Assembly (NCBI GenBank): GCA_049585195.1
Contig: JBAUZG010000272.1
Span: forward strand, 8,442-72,441
Origin: KBS-96 sp049585195
Lineage (GTDB): Bacteria; Acidobacteriota; Terriglobia; Bryobacterales; Bryobacteraceae
Direction of reading: 5' to 3'
DNA: 64,000 nucleotides
Shown: positions 42,387-51,608 of the stretch, piece after piece
Position numbering within the stretch: the first letter of the stretch is position 1
Layout of the letters: each line of letters opens with the position of its first letter
The notes under the pieces: model-generated
Databases searched by the model: none
Told to the model about the DNA's origin: nothing
The model's input: the letters and a program-made list of their open reading frames with translations, nothing else
Translations under genes and position numbers: made by a program

Positions 42387-43847
42387 CTAATCGCCGAGGC
42401 TGCGAACCGGCGCAGGCGCAGTCCCGTGTGCCACGCCCAAATTGCTGTGGCCCCGGCTGTAGCTGAAATAGACGATCAAGCCTATCGTCATCCAGATGAG
42501 GAACGCCGCCCAGGTGATCGCGCCGAGCCCGAACATCAGTCCCAGATTCACGATTACCCCTAGGATGGGAATCAACGGAACGAGTGGCGTTTTGAACGGC
42601 CGCGGCAGGTCCGGCTGGGTTTTCCGCATGACGATTATGCCTATGCAAACAACGCAGAAGGCGAACAGCGTTCCGATGCTGGTCAAATTGCCAAGCTGCG
42701 CGATAGGGGTAAAGGCAGCGCCAATCGAAACAAATATCATCAGCAAGATGTTCGATTTCCACGGTGTCCGGAACCTAGGGTGCACTTCCGAAAACACCTT
42801 TGGCAGAAGACCGTCGTTCGACATCGAATAAAACACACGCGATTGGCCGAGTAGCATCACCAGCATGACCGACGTGAGGCCACACAAGGAGCCGAGCTTC
42901 ATCAGAAAACCAATCCAGGGCAAGCCTTTCATCTGGTCAACCGCGAGCGGCAAAGGAGCGGCCACATTCAGTTGCTTATAATTCACAATGCCGGTCAGCA
43001 CGAGCGAATAGAGAATATAAAGGACGGTGCAAATCATCAGGGAGCCAATGATGCCAATTGGCATATCGCGCTTAGGATTCTTCGCTTCCTGTGCCGCGGT
43101 GGAGACGGCATCGAACCCGATGTACGCGAAAAAGATCTGGCCCGCGCCCGCCAGCACACCGGTCCAGCCAAACTCGCCGAATTGCCCCGTATTTGGCGGG
43201 AGAAACGGATGGTAGTTCTTGGCGTTGATGAAGAAGTAGCCGATTCCGACGAAGAAGACGACCACCGCCACTTTCAGCACAACAATGAAATCGTTGAACC
43301 TCGCGGATTCCTTAATGCCTCGAATCAGGATGCAAGAAATGATGCAGATGATACCGACGGCGATGAGGTTGACGCGGCCGGGCTGCATCGCATACGGCGA
43401 AGCCATAATCGAGCGGGGTATCTCGATCCCAAAAGAGAGGAGGATCGAGTCGAACGTGGCCGCCCAACTTACCGAAACGGTTGCCGCGCCTACGGCGTAT
43501 TCGAGCACCAACGCCCAGCCGATAATCCAGGCGATTATCTCGCCCAAAGTCGCATATGAGTAGGTGTAGGCGCTTCCAGCGATGGGGATGGTAGTAGAAA
43601 ATTCGCTGTAACAGAAGCCGGCAAGCGCGCAGCCAATTGCGGCGAGCACAAAGGAATAGGCCATGGCCGGACCCGCGTGAGTGGCCGCCGCCACGCCCGC
43701 CAGAGTGAAGATCCCGGCTCCGATTACGGCGCCGATCCCTAGCGTAACCAGCGACATCGCTCCCAAACTTCGTTTCAAACTGTGCTCGCCGTGCTCTTCG
43801 CACTCCGTAAGAAGCGTTGCGATGGGTTTCTTGGCGAAAAGACTCAA
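42387..43847 (-). CDS. Amino-acid permease (APC family)
   Basis: 486 residues with about 12 membrane helices. The motifs 'GIGAVIGAGIFTLAGVAA' in helix 1 and 'IPIAGSAYTYSYATLGEI' in helix 3 identify an APC-family cationic amino-acid transporter-type permease. The substrate is likely an amino acid taken up or exchanged, but no residue can assign it. It stands alone with its own promoter region. The next minus-strand gene begins 70 bp after. Confidence 0.93.
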   Translation of the reverse strand: MSLFAKKPIATLLTECEEHGEHSLKRSLGAMSLVTLGIGAVIGAGIFTLAGVAAATHAGPAMAYSFVLAAIGCALAGFCYSEFSTTIPIAGSAYTYSYATLGEIIAWIIGWALVLEYAVGAATVSVSWAATFDSILLSFGIEIPRSIMASPYAMQPGRVNLIAVGIICIISCILIRGIKESARFNDFIVVLKVAVVVFFVGIGYFFINAKNYHPFLPPNTGQFGEFGWTGVLAGAGQIFFAYIGFDAVSTAAQEAKNPKRDMPIGIIGSLMICTVLYILYSLVLTGIVNYKQLNVAAPLPLAVDQMKGLPWIGFLMKLGSLCGLTSVMLVMLLGQSRVFYSMSNDGLLPKVFSEVHPRFRTPWKSNILLMIFVSIGAAFTPIAQLGNLTSIGTLFAFCVVCIGIIVMRKTQPDLPRPFKTPLVPLIPILGVIVNLGLMFGLGAITWAAFLIWMTIGLIVYFSYSRGHSNLGVAHGTAPAPVRSLGD

Positions 43848-44025
43848 TCACTCACCTCGATGAATAGGTTGCCCGGGCTCGACGGGCGTCGCCGGGCGCG
43901 AACGGGGAGACCAGGGTAGAGCCACAACAACTCAGTTAAACAGCGAAGATAACACAACTGTAGCCGGATGGCTGCGCCAGCCGTTGCCAACACCGCCATT
44001 CGGCATCAGGGAAGCGAAATTCCAT

Positions 44026-45327
44026 TCATGGCTTCTGGGACCTCGCGGCATCGAGTTGGCCAAGCGCACTCTGATAGTACTCGCCACCGGCAGCGCCAGT
44101 TGCGGCGTGCTTCGTGATATAAGCTCTGATTCGCTCCCGGATCCGTTGTGCTTCTGGAAACTCCTGGCCGGTCCAGAAGCGCCGGGTCTTGTCGAAGAAA
44201 CCGATGCGCGCGAGGAACGCTGTGCCGAAATATTCGGATTCCTCGACGGAGTCGTCATCAGCTGTAGTACGAAACGAACCATCAGACTGTAGCGATTCAG
44301 TGAGGCACCAACGAAGCATTTTTTCGATCTCTTCGGCCATCGTTTTCTTCTGACTAAGAGCGGCTGAGTTCCAGCCGTAATGGAAGAGAACCACGGCATC
44401 CATATTGTTGTGGTTCGAATACCCGCTATCCTCGAGCCATCCTTGGGGATAATTCAGGTCCTTGAGCGCCAGTGCGGTATCCACGATTTTGTCTAAATCC
44501 GGGACGTTTCCGTTCAAATAGCTGAGCATGTGGAAGGTGATACTGAGGTCGTCTACGAAATAAACTTTCCCGTCATGCTTGTACCGTTCGCCCCACCAGC
44601 CCGTACTGGGGTTTCGAACTTGGTTGAGCACGATTTGCATGATAGTGGACTTCATTCCGGGAGCCCACTCATAGCCGGTGGGCTGGTCGTGCAAAATGAA
44701 GCGAACGAGAGCGGCGAGAGATTCGTTCAACTCGCGTCTGTGATCAATACCGTTCCGTGCAATGTCGGAGACCTCGATCGAGCCATAATAATTTCGAAGC
44801 TTCTCCGGTGAGTTAACGCGATCGAGAAATCGCAATGGGTACGTGGGTTTCTGCTCTTGCGCGTAGGTGTAGGTGGCGTCGAGCTTAAAGAACCACTCGG
44901 TATAGCAATGACCCCAACTGCCGTCCGCAGGATCCTGGCTTCGAGCGAGGCTTTCTTGCTGAGGCTGGTTGAGAACGCGTTCGAGATCGTCCAGACGCCG
45001 GTCAATGCGCGCGAAATCCGCTGTATAGCCGAGAAGCCACCTGATTTCTAATAAGATCTGGTGAGCACAGGCGACGTCGCCGCCCTTTTTCTCTTCGTCA
45101 AATATCTTTTTGCCCAGGACGGACGCACGCTGTATCCGCTCATCGCGTAGTCGCTTATAACGCGGATTGAACTGCTCGAAATCCTGTCGAATATAGGCCC
45201 GGTAGTCGGTGTCAATCTGCGGCGCGCGGGCATCTTGAGCGAACGTGAGCACCGGGAGCACGCAGAGCAGCACCAGTGCGCGAGCAAGCGAAGTACCCAC
45301 GCTGATATTTTTGCCAAGTCCGCTCAT
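44026..45327 (-). CDS. Secreted alpha/alpha-toroid-like protein of unknown function
   Basis: 433 residues. A signal peptide covers about 1-30 ('LARALVLLCVLPVLTFAQ'). The body is helical with short 'DGSWG', 'TGWWGERY' and 'DGSFR' segments at regular spacing, the look of an (alpha/alpha)6 or prenyltransferase/squalene-cyclase-like toroid. Such folds occur in polysaccharide lyases and glycoside hydrolases. No active site could be assigned. It is followed by the permease gene after a 178-bp gap and lies behind a thiE-like gene (24-bp gap), so it may be at the end of that transcript. Confidence 0.65.
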   Translation of the reverse strand: MSGLGKNISVGTSLARALVLLCVLPVLTFAQDARAPQIDTDYRAYIRQDFEQFNPRYKRLRDERIQRASVLGKKIFDEEKKGGDVACAHQILLEIRWLLGYTADFARIDRRLDDLERVLNQPQQESLARSQDPADGSWGHCYTEWFFKLDATYTYAQEQKPTYPLRFLDRVNSPEKLRNYYGSIEVSDIARNGIDHRRELNESLAALVRFILHDQPTGYEWAPGMKSTIMQIVLNQVRNPSTGWWGERYKHDGKVYFVDDLSITFHMLSYLNGNVPDLDKIVDTALALKDLNYPQGWLEDSGYSNHNNMDAVVLFHYGWNSAALSQKKTMAEEIEKMLRWCLTESLQSDGSFRTTADDDSVEESEYFGTAFLARIGFFDKTRRFWTGQEFPEAQRIRERIRAYITKHAATGAAGGEYYQSALGQLDAARSQKP

Positions 45328-45351
45328 TTGCCTAACAGGACTGCAATCGAG

Positions 45352-46056
45352 TCACATCGGCAGGCTTCGCCCTTCGATCGCCTTCAACCATTCCCGCGCG
45401 CGCATACGCAAGCCGCCCAGGTCGCCCGCCCGCTCTGGAAGCAAACCGGAGATCACCGCTACGGCCGCGGCTCCGCTATCGAGCACGCTCAAGGCCGACT
45501 CAATTCCAATGCCCCCGATCGCCACGAGTGGAAAATGCGTAAGCGCACTGAGGCGGAGAAGCTCCGACAGACCTATCACGGGATCGGGATTAGTTTTCGA
45601 ATGCGTGTGGAATACCGGACCCAGCGCGACATAATCAACCGGCAAGTCCGCCGCCCGGCGAAGCTGTAGCTCATTGTGGGTTGACAGGCCAACCGGCACA
45701 TCGGGCCCCACAATCTTCCTTGCCTCCGGCGCAGACAAGTCGCGCTGTCCCAAGTGAACACCGCATCCAAGCAGCCGCCCATAGTCGGCCCGGTCATTCA
45801 TAATCAACAGAGCGCGGCTTGCACGGCAGGCCCCGGCAATGCGGCGTGCTTCCTGAAAACGCTCTTCGGTGAACTGGCCTTTGTGCCGGTATTGAATCAG
45901 GCGAACGCCCGCCTCAAGCAGAGTCTGCGCGGCCTCGAACGCGGTAAAACCCTTCGCTTCATATGCCGCCGTGTCGAGTATCGCGTATAGGCGCGGTAGC
46001 CGTTCAGCTTCCGAAATGAGAAATCTCCCAGTGCCCAGTGGCCTTATTCCACTCAA
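45352..46056 (-). CDS. thiE: Thiamine-phosphate synthase (ThiE), first of two paralogues
   Basis: About 234 residues from the TTG chosen at 46056. TTG 46110 and an ATT at 46017 (with GGGAG seven bases upstream and the most usual ThiE length of 221 residues) are other options. The fold is ThiE: 'LYAILDTAAY', 'GVRLIQYRHKGQFTEERF', 'LIMNDRADYGRLLGCGVHLGQ', 'VDYVALGPVFHTHSK', 'LVAIGGIGIESALSVLDSGA'. It joins HMP-PP and THZ-P to make thiamine phosphate. The 5' end overlaps the preceding lipoprotein gene, so the two are coupled. Confidence 0.88.
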   Translation of the reverse strand: MSGIRPLGTGRFLISEAERLPRLYAILDTAAYEAKGFTAFEAAQTLLEAGVRLIQYRHKGQFTEERFQEARRIAGACRASRALLIMNDRADYGRLLGCGVHLGQRDLSAPEARKIVGPDVPVGLSTHNELQLRRAADLPVDYVALGPVFHTHSKTNPDPVIGLSELLRLSALTHFPLVAIGGIGIESALSVLDSGAAAVAVISGLLPERAGDLGGLRMRAREWLKAIEGRSLPM

Positions 46057-46342
46057 ACTCGACGCTTGCGTCGTACGCCTTGAAGTCGGTCCTGCCGCCG
46101 CAGGAGACAATGTGGTCCACTTCCACCGAATCGGGGTGCCCGCTCTGATCGGGAAGGTTCAACACATACTGGCAACTCGGATTCTCATGCTGCACGTACT
46201 TCAGATGATTTACCGCGCGCTGGTTGAAACGAAGAAGTTCCTGGGCAGCTTGGGGGGAAAGCCCCGGGTGTGATGGCGGCGGCGAACTACAAGCCACGGT
46301 AAAGATGGCGGCGAGCAGCACGAAAGATGCTGGAAACCTCAC
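46004..46342 (-). CDS. Small lipoprotein of unknown function
   Basis: 112 residues from GTG 46342. The frame is open further upstream. A lipobox (TVAC) ends the signal sequence 'VRFPASFVLLAAIFTVAC', so the mature protein is a lipoprotein. The body has a Cys pair (SCQY and SCGG) and 'VEVDHIVSCGGRTDFKAYDA'. No family recognised. It lies 61 bp after the peroxiredoxin gene and overlaps the thiE gene at its 3' end, so the three may form an operon. Confidence 0.6.
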   Translation of the reverse strand: MRFPASFVLLAAIFTVACSSPPPSHPGLSPQAAQELLRFNQRAVNHLKYVQHENPSCQYVLNLPDQSGHPDSVEVDHIVSCGGRTDFKAYDASVEFEWNKATGHWEISHFGS

Positions 46343-46403
46343 GGCGGCATCGTACCACGTCTCATTTTTTCTTGCACCGATTGGATCGCTCGCATCCCGT
46401 GCG

Positions 46404-46856
46404 CTACCGGACAGCCGCAAGAACGGTGTCTGTGCTGGGCTTGCCGCGCTCAGCAAACCGGACAATTCCGTCCTTGCTAATTACGTACACTGTTCTGCGT
46501 ACGATGAAGCCCGATGCGTGATAGAGCCTGGCAACATTCTGGCCTTTGTCCACCAGAAGCGGAAACGGGTAATGCTGTGTCTCGGCGAACTTCCGGTGGC
46601 TCTCCGCGCTTTGCGGATTGATACCCAGCACTACAAAGTTTCTCGAAATTAACTCACCCCACGAATCGCGAAATTCGCAAAGTTGCTTCGTGCATAGATT
46701 TGTGGCGTCGCCCGGATAGAACACCAAGACCACATGGGAGCGGCCGCGAAAAGCCGCAAGCCGGATTAAATTTCCATCCTGATCTGCAAGCGAGAAATCC
46801 GGAGCCTCGATCCCAACCCCTAAGGGCGTTTCAAACAGCCATGACCAAATGGGCAT
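46404..46856 (-). CDS. Peroxiredoxin (BCP/PrxQ type)
   Basis: 150 residues. The catalytic motif 'YPGDATNLCTKQLCEFRD' has the peroxidatic Cys55 and resolving Cys60 five residues later, the 2-Cys arrangement of the BCP/PrxQ subfamily. The N-terminal 'APDFSLADQDGNLI' is the usual thioredoxin-fold opening. It reduces hydroperoxides at the expense of thioredoxin. It lies divergently next to a CDF metal exporter. Confidence 0.93.
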   Translation of the reverse strand: MPIWSWLFETPLGVGIEAPDFSLADQDGNLIRLAAFRGRSHVVLVFYPGDATNLCTKQLCEFRDSWGELISRNFVVLGINPQSAESHRKFAETQHYPFPLLVDKGQNVARLYHASGFIVRRTVYVISKDGIVRFAERGKPSTDTVLAAVR

Positions 46857-46893
46857 CTCCGCTCCTATCGTAAATTGGTATGAGAGGCCGACG

Positions 46894-47820
46894 TTGCATC
46901 ATCACCATCTTCCGCGCGGCACGGGCTGGGCTCTTCGATTTTCGCTCTGGGCGACCGTCGGATTCATCGTGCTCGAGGTCTGGGCCGGATTTCACGCCAA
47001 TAGCCTCTCGCTGCTTTCCGATGCCGGCCATAACTTTGCGGATGCACTTGCGCTACTTCTGGCGGCCATCGGCTTGCACTGGCAGCAGAAACCCGCCGAC
47101 CAATCCCGTACGTATGGCTACCAGCGCGCCGGCGTGCTAACTGCCTTCGTCAATGCGCTGTCGCTGGTAGTTATTGCTATTTTCATCTTTTGGGAAGCGG
47201 GCCGGCGCCTCATGCACCCGGTCCCTGTGAATGAAAACGTAATGGGCGCAGTAGCGCTGGCGGCCATATTCCTGAACGGCGGCATCATGGTGGCGCTGAA
47301 CCGGGGCAAGAGCGACATCAATATACGCGCCGCCTTCATTCATATGATGGGCGATCTGCTAGGCGGCGCCGCAATTCTCGCTGGAGCCGTGGTGATCCGC
47401 TTTACCGGCTGGCTGTACCTTGACCCCATCCTGTCCATCGCTATCGGATTGCTGATTGTTTACTCAGCGTTTGACATCATCCGCGAGTCGCTCAATATCC
47501 TGCTCGAGGGCCTGCCGCGAGGCATGAATCTTTCGGATATCGCTCTCGCTATGAGTCAAGTGGACGGAGTGCTGGAGGTTCACGATCTCCACGTCTGGAG
47601 CCTGGGAGCAAAAACGCACGCGTTAAGCTCTCATGTCCTGATTGAAGATATGCCGCCTTCGGAAAGCGGAAAGATTCTCACGCGCGTGAACGACGCCTTG
47701 TGCGCATTCGGCATTCATCACACTACGATCCAGTTCGAGCATTCGCCTTGCTCGGTGGCCGATCGGGGCTGCCAAATGACTGAATCGGTCCACTCCCACG
47801 ACAGCAGGCACCAGCATTAG
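46894..47820 (+). CDS. Cation diffusion facilitator (zinc/metal exporter, CzcD-like)
   Basis: 308 residues from TTG 46894, with AGAGG six bases before it. An ATG at 46849 is open but overlaps the peroxiredoxin start. Six membrane helices are visible. Metal site motifs are 'LSDAGHNFADALAL' (HxxxD) and 'HMMGDLLGGA' (HxxxD). The N- and C-termini are His-rich. CDF proteins are proton antiporters exporting Zn, Cd, Co or Fe. The divergent partner is a peroxiredoxin, suggesting linkage to metal/oxidant stress. Specific metal not deducible. Confidence 0.9.
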   Translation: MHHHHLPRGTGWALRFSLWATVGFIVLEVWAGFHANSLSLLSDAGHNFADALALLLAAIGLHWQQKPADQSRTYGYQRAGVLTAFVNALSLVVIAIFIFWEAGRRLMHPVPVNENVMGAVALAAIFLNGGIMVALNRGKSDINIRAAFIHMMGDLLGGAAILAGAVVIRFTGWLYLDPILSIAIGLLIVYSAFDIIRESLNILLEGLPRGMNLSDIALAMSQVDGVLEVHDLHVWSLGAKTHALSSHVLIEDMPPSESGKILTRVNDALCAFGIHHTTIQFEHSPCSVADRGCQMTESVHSHDSRHQH

Positions 47821-47909
47821 CCCGAGCCCGAAAACCATTGATATCGTGAGGATCGCGTGCCAGCTGATCGCTCATCATGCGACATAATTCAGCAGAGGGA
47901 GATTCCGTT

Positions 47910-48851
47910 GTGTATTCCAGGCGCGATTTCGCAAGAATGGCTTTGGCCGGTCTGCCTCTAACTCGCGGATGGGCCAAAGTCAGTTCGGTTTTGGACGGCG
48001 TTCATCTTGGAGTCCAGACATATAGCTTCCGCGACTTTACCGGACCCGACGTGATTGACGAAGTGATAAAGGCTATGACGGATATCGGTCTTGGAGAATG
48101 CGAGCTTTTCGGTCCCCAAACTGAGCCAGGCGCGATGGATGCGATGAAAAAGGTGTTCTCGAATTTCCAGGCCGGCCAGACCGAAGCGGAGCGCAAAACT
48201 GCCGCCGCGGCCATGGCCGCCGAGATGAAGGAAATTGGACGGAAACGCATGAGCCTGCCGTTAGATCACTTCCGAGGCATAGCTAAGCGGTTTACCGGTG
48301 CGGGAATTGAGATCTACGCCTACAACGGTTCCTTCGGCCCCTCCGAAGAGGAAAACAATCGTACGTTCGAGATCGCAAAGGCTCTCGGAGCGCAGATCAT
48401 CACCTGGTCAGGAACGGTGACGCTTGCACGGCAGGTCGCGCCGCTCGCCGACCGGCACCAGATGATCGTGGCCGTGCATGGCCACTCCGATATTAAAGAT
48501 CCGAACCAGTTCGCGACCCCCGAAAGCTTCGCAACGGTTATGGGAATGTCAAAGTACTTTTGGGTCAATCTCGATATCGGCCACTTTACGGCGGCCAACT
48601 ACGACCCGGTCCAATATATTGAAAAGCACCACGACCGCATCACCAATATTCATCTCAAGGATCGCAAGAAAAACCAGGGGCCGAACATGCCCTGGGGCGA
48701 GGGCGATACGCCGATCAAGCCAGTTCTCCAGCTCATCAAGAAGAAAAAATATCCGATTCGCGCCTATATCGAGTACGAATACCCTGGGAGCGAGAGCTCT
48801 GTGGCAGAAGTGAAAAAGTGTTTCGAATACGCGAAAGCGGCGCTAGCATAA
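47910..48851 (+). CDS. Tat-exported sugar phosphate isomerase/epimerase-like protein
   Basis: 313 residues from GTG 47910, with GAGGGA at a proper distance. An ATG at 47877 is also in frame but lacks a ribosome binding site. The N-terminal motif SRRDFARMALAGL is a twin-arginine signal. The TIM-barrel AP2Ec fold is seen in 'LGVQTYSFRDFTG', 'GAQIITWSGTV', 'FWVNLDIGHFTAAN', 'NIHLKDRKKNQG' and 'YIEYEYPG'. The enzyme likely isomerises a sugar in the periplasm. It is followed by a Tat-exported Gfo/Idh/MocA enzyme 92 bp away, repeating the 5.2-7.4 kb pairing but with Tat export. Confidence 0.9.
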   Translation: MYSRRDFARMALAGLPLTRGWAKVSSVLDGVHLGVQTYSFRDFTGPDVIDEVIKAMTDIGLGECELFGPQTEPGAMDAMKKVFSNFQAGQTEAERKTAAAAMAAEMKEIGRKRMSLPLDHFRGIAKRFTGAGIEIYAYNGSFGPSEEENNRTFEIAKALGAQIITWSGTVTLARQVAPLADRHQMIVAVHGHSDIKDPNQFATPESFATVMGMSKYFWVNLDIGHFTAANYDPVQYIEKHHDRITNIHLKDRKKNQGPNMPWGEGDTPIKPVLQLIKKKKYPIRAYIEYEYPGSESSVAEVKKCFEYAKAALA

Positions 48852-48867
48852 AGCCGGGCCTTGTAGT

Positions 48868-48890
48868 GGCAGGGCCTGTCTAGGCCTGCC
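48868..48890. terminator. Hairpin after the Tat isomerase gene
   Basis: GGCAGG-g-CCT (48868-48877) pairs with AGGCCTGCC (48882-48890) with one bulged G and a 4-base loop, 16 bp after the stop codon. It may end transcription or belong to a dispersed hairpin family with GGCC cores. No U-run follows. Confidence 0.45.
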
Positions 48891-48943
48891 TGGCCTCGGC
48901 AGCTCGCGCCGGATGCTACACTTGCCGGTAACTAGCCAATCCG

Positions 48944-50149
48944 ATGAACTCCCGACGCGCATTTCTCGGTCAGGTGGCCACCAGCCTTGGCAGTCTGGCA
49001 TCGGTCCCGCGCAATGTGCTCGGAGCGAACGACCGTATTCGAATCGGTGTAATTGGTTATGGTGACCGCGGCAGTCTGCTTTCGCGCGAAGCCGCGGCCT
49101 GTCCGGGCACGCAGCTTTTAGCGGTGTGCGATGTCTACACGGCGCAGCGCGAACGCGCTAAAGCAGAGCTTCCTGGCGTTAGAACGTTTGTCGATCATCA
49201 GCAGATGCTCGAAGACCAGGCTCTCGACGCTATATTTATCGCTTCTCCGCCGCACCTCCACTGCCTGCATTTTGTCGATGCCATAAGAGCCGGCAAGCAT
49301 GTCTACCTCGAAAAGACGGCAGCGTTCACACTCGCTGATGCCAATCACATGCGCGCCGCTTATCTGCCGTTCAAGCGAAAGTTGACTGTGCAGATAGGCC
49401 ATCAATGCTGCTCGTTCGGGCAGGTTGCCGACGCCGTGCAATTCCTTGCCGGAGACAAATTGGGCGCTATCACCGCCATTAATGCTGCCATGTATCGCAA
49501 TACCCCGCATGGAAAGCCTCAATGGTCGCGCCCCGTCTATCCCGACATGACTCCTGAAAACATTGCCTGGGACAGGTTTTTGGGCGACGCTCCCGTGACG
49601 CCATTCGATGCCACGCGCTTCCGTAATTGGCGGTTTTTTTGGGACTACTCAGGCGGCAACGTATACGAAAACATGTCCCAGCAGATTTCGTTCTGGTACA
49701 AAGTGCTGAAACTCGAGATTCCGGCTGCCGTCACCGCCACCGGGGGTTTGTATCTTTGGCGTGACGGACGCGAAGTGCCAGACACGATGACGGTGGCAAT
49801 GGGACACACCGAGGACCTGCTGTTCACATGGCATTCCGGTCTTGGTAATTCCAGTCTGGGGATGACGGAGAGCGTCTTAGGCACGGATGGCACGATTACG
49901 AGAGCTGCTCAAATTCGCTATTGGCCTGAGAAGGTAAATCGGCCTCAGTCAAATGCCATCGTTGGCGTTACATCCACGCCTCCACGGGCGCACATGCAGA
50001 ATTTTCTAGATTGCGCCCGTTCGGGAAACGAAACCAATTGTCCGTTCGATCTGGGATTCCGGGTTTCGGTGGCCTGCCGCATGGCAGTCGATAGTTATCG
50101 CGAGCGCCGGACAGTCTATTGGGATTCGGAGGCAAAGCAGATCGTTTAA
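48944..50149 (+). CDS. Tat-exported Gfo/Idh/MocA family oxidoreductase
   Basis: 401 residues. The twin-arginine motif SRRAFLGQVA is at residues 3-12. The Rossmann motif is 'IGVIGYGDRGSLL'. At the catalytic-lysine site the usual EKP is replaced by EKT ('VYLEKTAAF'). The protein is thus exported folded, presumably with NAD(P) bound, and acts on sugars in the periplasm. It follows a Tat isomerase gene, forming a periplasmic sugar-oxidation pair. The start is supported by the Tat signal at the ATG. Confidence 0.93.
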   Translation: MNSRRAFLGQVATSLGSLASVPRNVLGANDRIRIGVIGYGDRGSLLSREAAACPGTQLLAVCDVYTAQRERAKAELPGVRTFVDHQQMLEDQALDAIFIASPPHLHCLHFVDAIRAGKHVYLEKTAAFTLADANHMRAAYLPFKRKLTVQIGHQCCSFGQVADAVQFLAGDKLGAITAINAAMYRNTPHGKPQWSRPVYPDMTPENIAWDRFLGDAPVTPFDATRFRNWRFFWDYSGGNVYENMSQQISFWYKVLKLEIPAAVTATGGLYLWRDGREVPDTMTVAMGHTEDLLFTWHSGLGNSSLGMTESVLGTDGTITRAAQIRYWPEKVNRPQSNAIVGVTSTPPRAHMQNFLDCARSGNETNCPFDLGFRVSVACRMAVDSYRERRTVYWDSEAKQIV

Positions 50150-50184
50150 CCTGGAGCGCTTCCAGAAGCCGCCTCGATTCGTCT

Positions 50185-51237
50185 ATGAACAACCCGTTCC
50201 CTGACTTCTGGGGAAATAAGCCGGTCAGCTCCGCTCTCGCGCAAATGCTCTCCGCTTCGCGGATACCTCAAACCATTTTGCTCGCTGGCCCTGAAGGCGT
50301 AGGCAAGGCAACTCTCGTTCGCCGATTTGCGGCGCGGCTCCTCGGCGATGCGGCAAAAATTGAACAGGACGATCTGAGCTTGCAAGGAAACGTCGAGCTG
50401 ATCGAACAAAGAGGGAAATGGCCTGCCGAGAAACGGGCCGACGATCCCTTGATATTTGCGTCGCATCCCGATTTCGTTACGCTAGCGCCCGATGGACCGT
50501 TGCGCCAAGTATCGATCCAGCAAGCCCGCCTGCTCAAAGACCGCGCCTTGTTCCGTCCGCTTCGCGGTGGACACCGCGTGTTTCTGATCGATCGCCTAGA
50601 CCGTGCCAACGAACAGGCGGCGAATTCGCTCCTTAAGCTGCTCGAGGAGCCGCCCGATTACCTGATTGTCTTCGCCACCGCGGAAAATCTTTACGATCTT
50701 TTGCCCACGATCCGATCTCGGTCCGTCGTCTTCCAGTTGACGAGGCTGACAGAAGACGAGATGCATGGGTTCATTCAAGAGAAATCGCTTTCCGGCGGTG
50801 AACTCCGCCAGCAGATCGCGGAAGGCTGTCCCGGCGCGGCGGTCACGCTTGATCTAGCGAAATACAAGGAACGCCGCGACCTGGTTCTCAGTTTATTCGA
50901 ATGTGCCTCGGGCGCGGCTCCGTTTTCAGACTGGATTCAGAACTCGGAATCGTTCTCGAATCGCAAAACGGAGAAGCTCGACTTTTATTTAAAGCCCGCC
51001 TATGGCTTGCTCGAAGATCTTTTGTGGGCAAGGCAGGGCAACAAGCCGTTGCTCAATCGCGACGTCCAAAACAGGGTAGCCGCGGTCGCCGCTGGCGTCG
51101 ATTTCGGTTGGATCGAGAGAGCTACAAGGTCGTTCGACGAGCTTGCGCTTCTGGTCCGGAGGAATATACAAAAAATCATCGCGCTCGATGCGGTTATTAT
51201 GGATTTACGTAACCAGTTAAGGGTGGATCGCGCCTAA
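50185..51237 (+). CDS. holB: DNA polymerase III delta' subunit
   Basis: 350 residues from the ATG at 50185. The frame is open to 50119. The Walker A motif GPEGVGKA is at 35-42 and a Walker B-like 'FLIDRLDRANEQAANSLL' follows. The arginine-finger segment reads 'TIRSRSVVF', SRS where SRC is usual. There are no paired cysteines for the zinc module seen in E. coli, so the zinc domain is absent or reduced. It loads the sliding clamp in the clamp-loader complex. It lies next to hfq. Confidence 0.9.
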   Translation: MNNPFPDFWGNKPVSSALAQMLSASRIPQTILLAGPEGVGKATLVRRFAARLLGDAAKIEQDDLSLQGNVELIEQRGKWPAEKRADDPLIFASHPDFVTLAPDGPLRQVSIQQARLLKDRALFRPLRGGHRVFLIDRLDRANEQAANSLLKLLEEPPDYLIVFATAENLYDLLPTIRSRSVVFQLTRLTEDEMHGFIQEKSLSGGELRQQIAEGCPGAAVTLDLAKYKERRDLVLSLFECASGAAPFSDWIQNSESFSNRKTEKLDFYLKPAYGLLEDLLWARQGNKPLLNRDVQNRVAAVAAGVDFGWIERATRSFDELALLVRRNIQKIIALDAVIMDLRNQLRVDRA

Positions 51238-51279
51238 CCCAGTACGTCTTTCGATTTCAACACCACAGGGAGAAATTAC

Positions 51280-51582
51280 GTGGCGAGCCCTAATCTACTG
51301 GTTCAACAGAATATCCGTCGCATGGAAAACAAAGAAAATAACAGGCGGCCGCCGGTCAAAAAAACTGCTCCTCCGGAGCAGACCAATGCTGAGCAATTTT
51401 ATTTCTCCAAGCAGATGCAGGCCAAAACGACGATGGTCGTCATCTTGAACGATGGCGAGCGTTTAGAGGGAGTCGTTGAATGGTACGACCGTAACTGCAT
51501 CAAACTCAATCGGGATGGCGAGCCGAATTTGCTTCTCTACAAGCAATGCATTAAATATCTGTATAAAGCCGATCCAGAATAG
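51280..51582 (+). CDS. hfq: Divergent Hfq-like RNA chaperone
   Basis: 100 residues from GTG 51280, with GGGAG at a good distance. The Sm fold spans about residues 39-100: 'EQFYFSKQMQAKTTM' (Sm1 start), 'VVILNDGERLEGVVEWYDRN', and 'LLYKQCIKYLYK'. The usual Hfq Sm2 signature YKH is here YKQ, and the first 38 residues are an extra polar extension with Lys/Arg and Pro. Hfq binds sRNA and mRNA A-rich tails as a hexamer. The changed residues are at the proximal face where poly-U binds, so its RNA preference may differ. Confidence 0.85.
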   Translation: MASPNLLVQQNIRRMENKENNRRPPVKKTAPPEQTNAEQFYFSKQMQAKTTMVVILNDGERLEGVVEWYDRNCIKLNRDGEPNLLLYKQCIKYLYKADPE

Positions 51583-51608
51583 GGCCCGCCGAGTTTCCTG
51601 CTCGCGGG

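Noticed and set aside
42972..43559. Plus-strand frame of 195 codons opposite the amino-acid permease gene
   Set aside because: Antisense to a clear membrane protein gene, no known motif.
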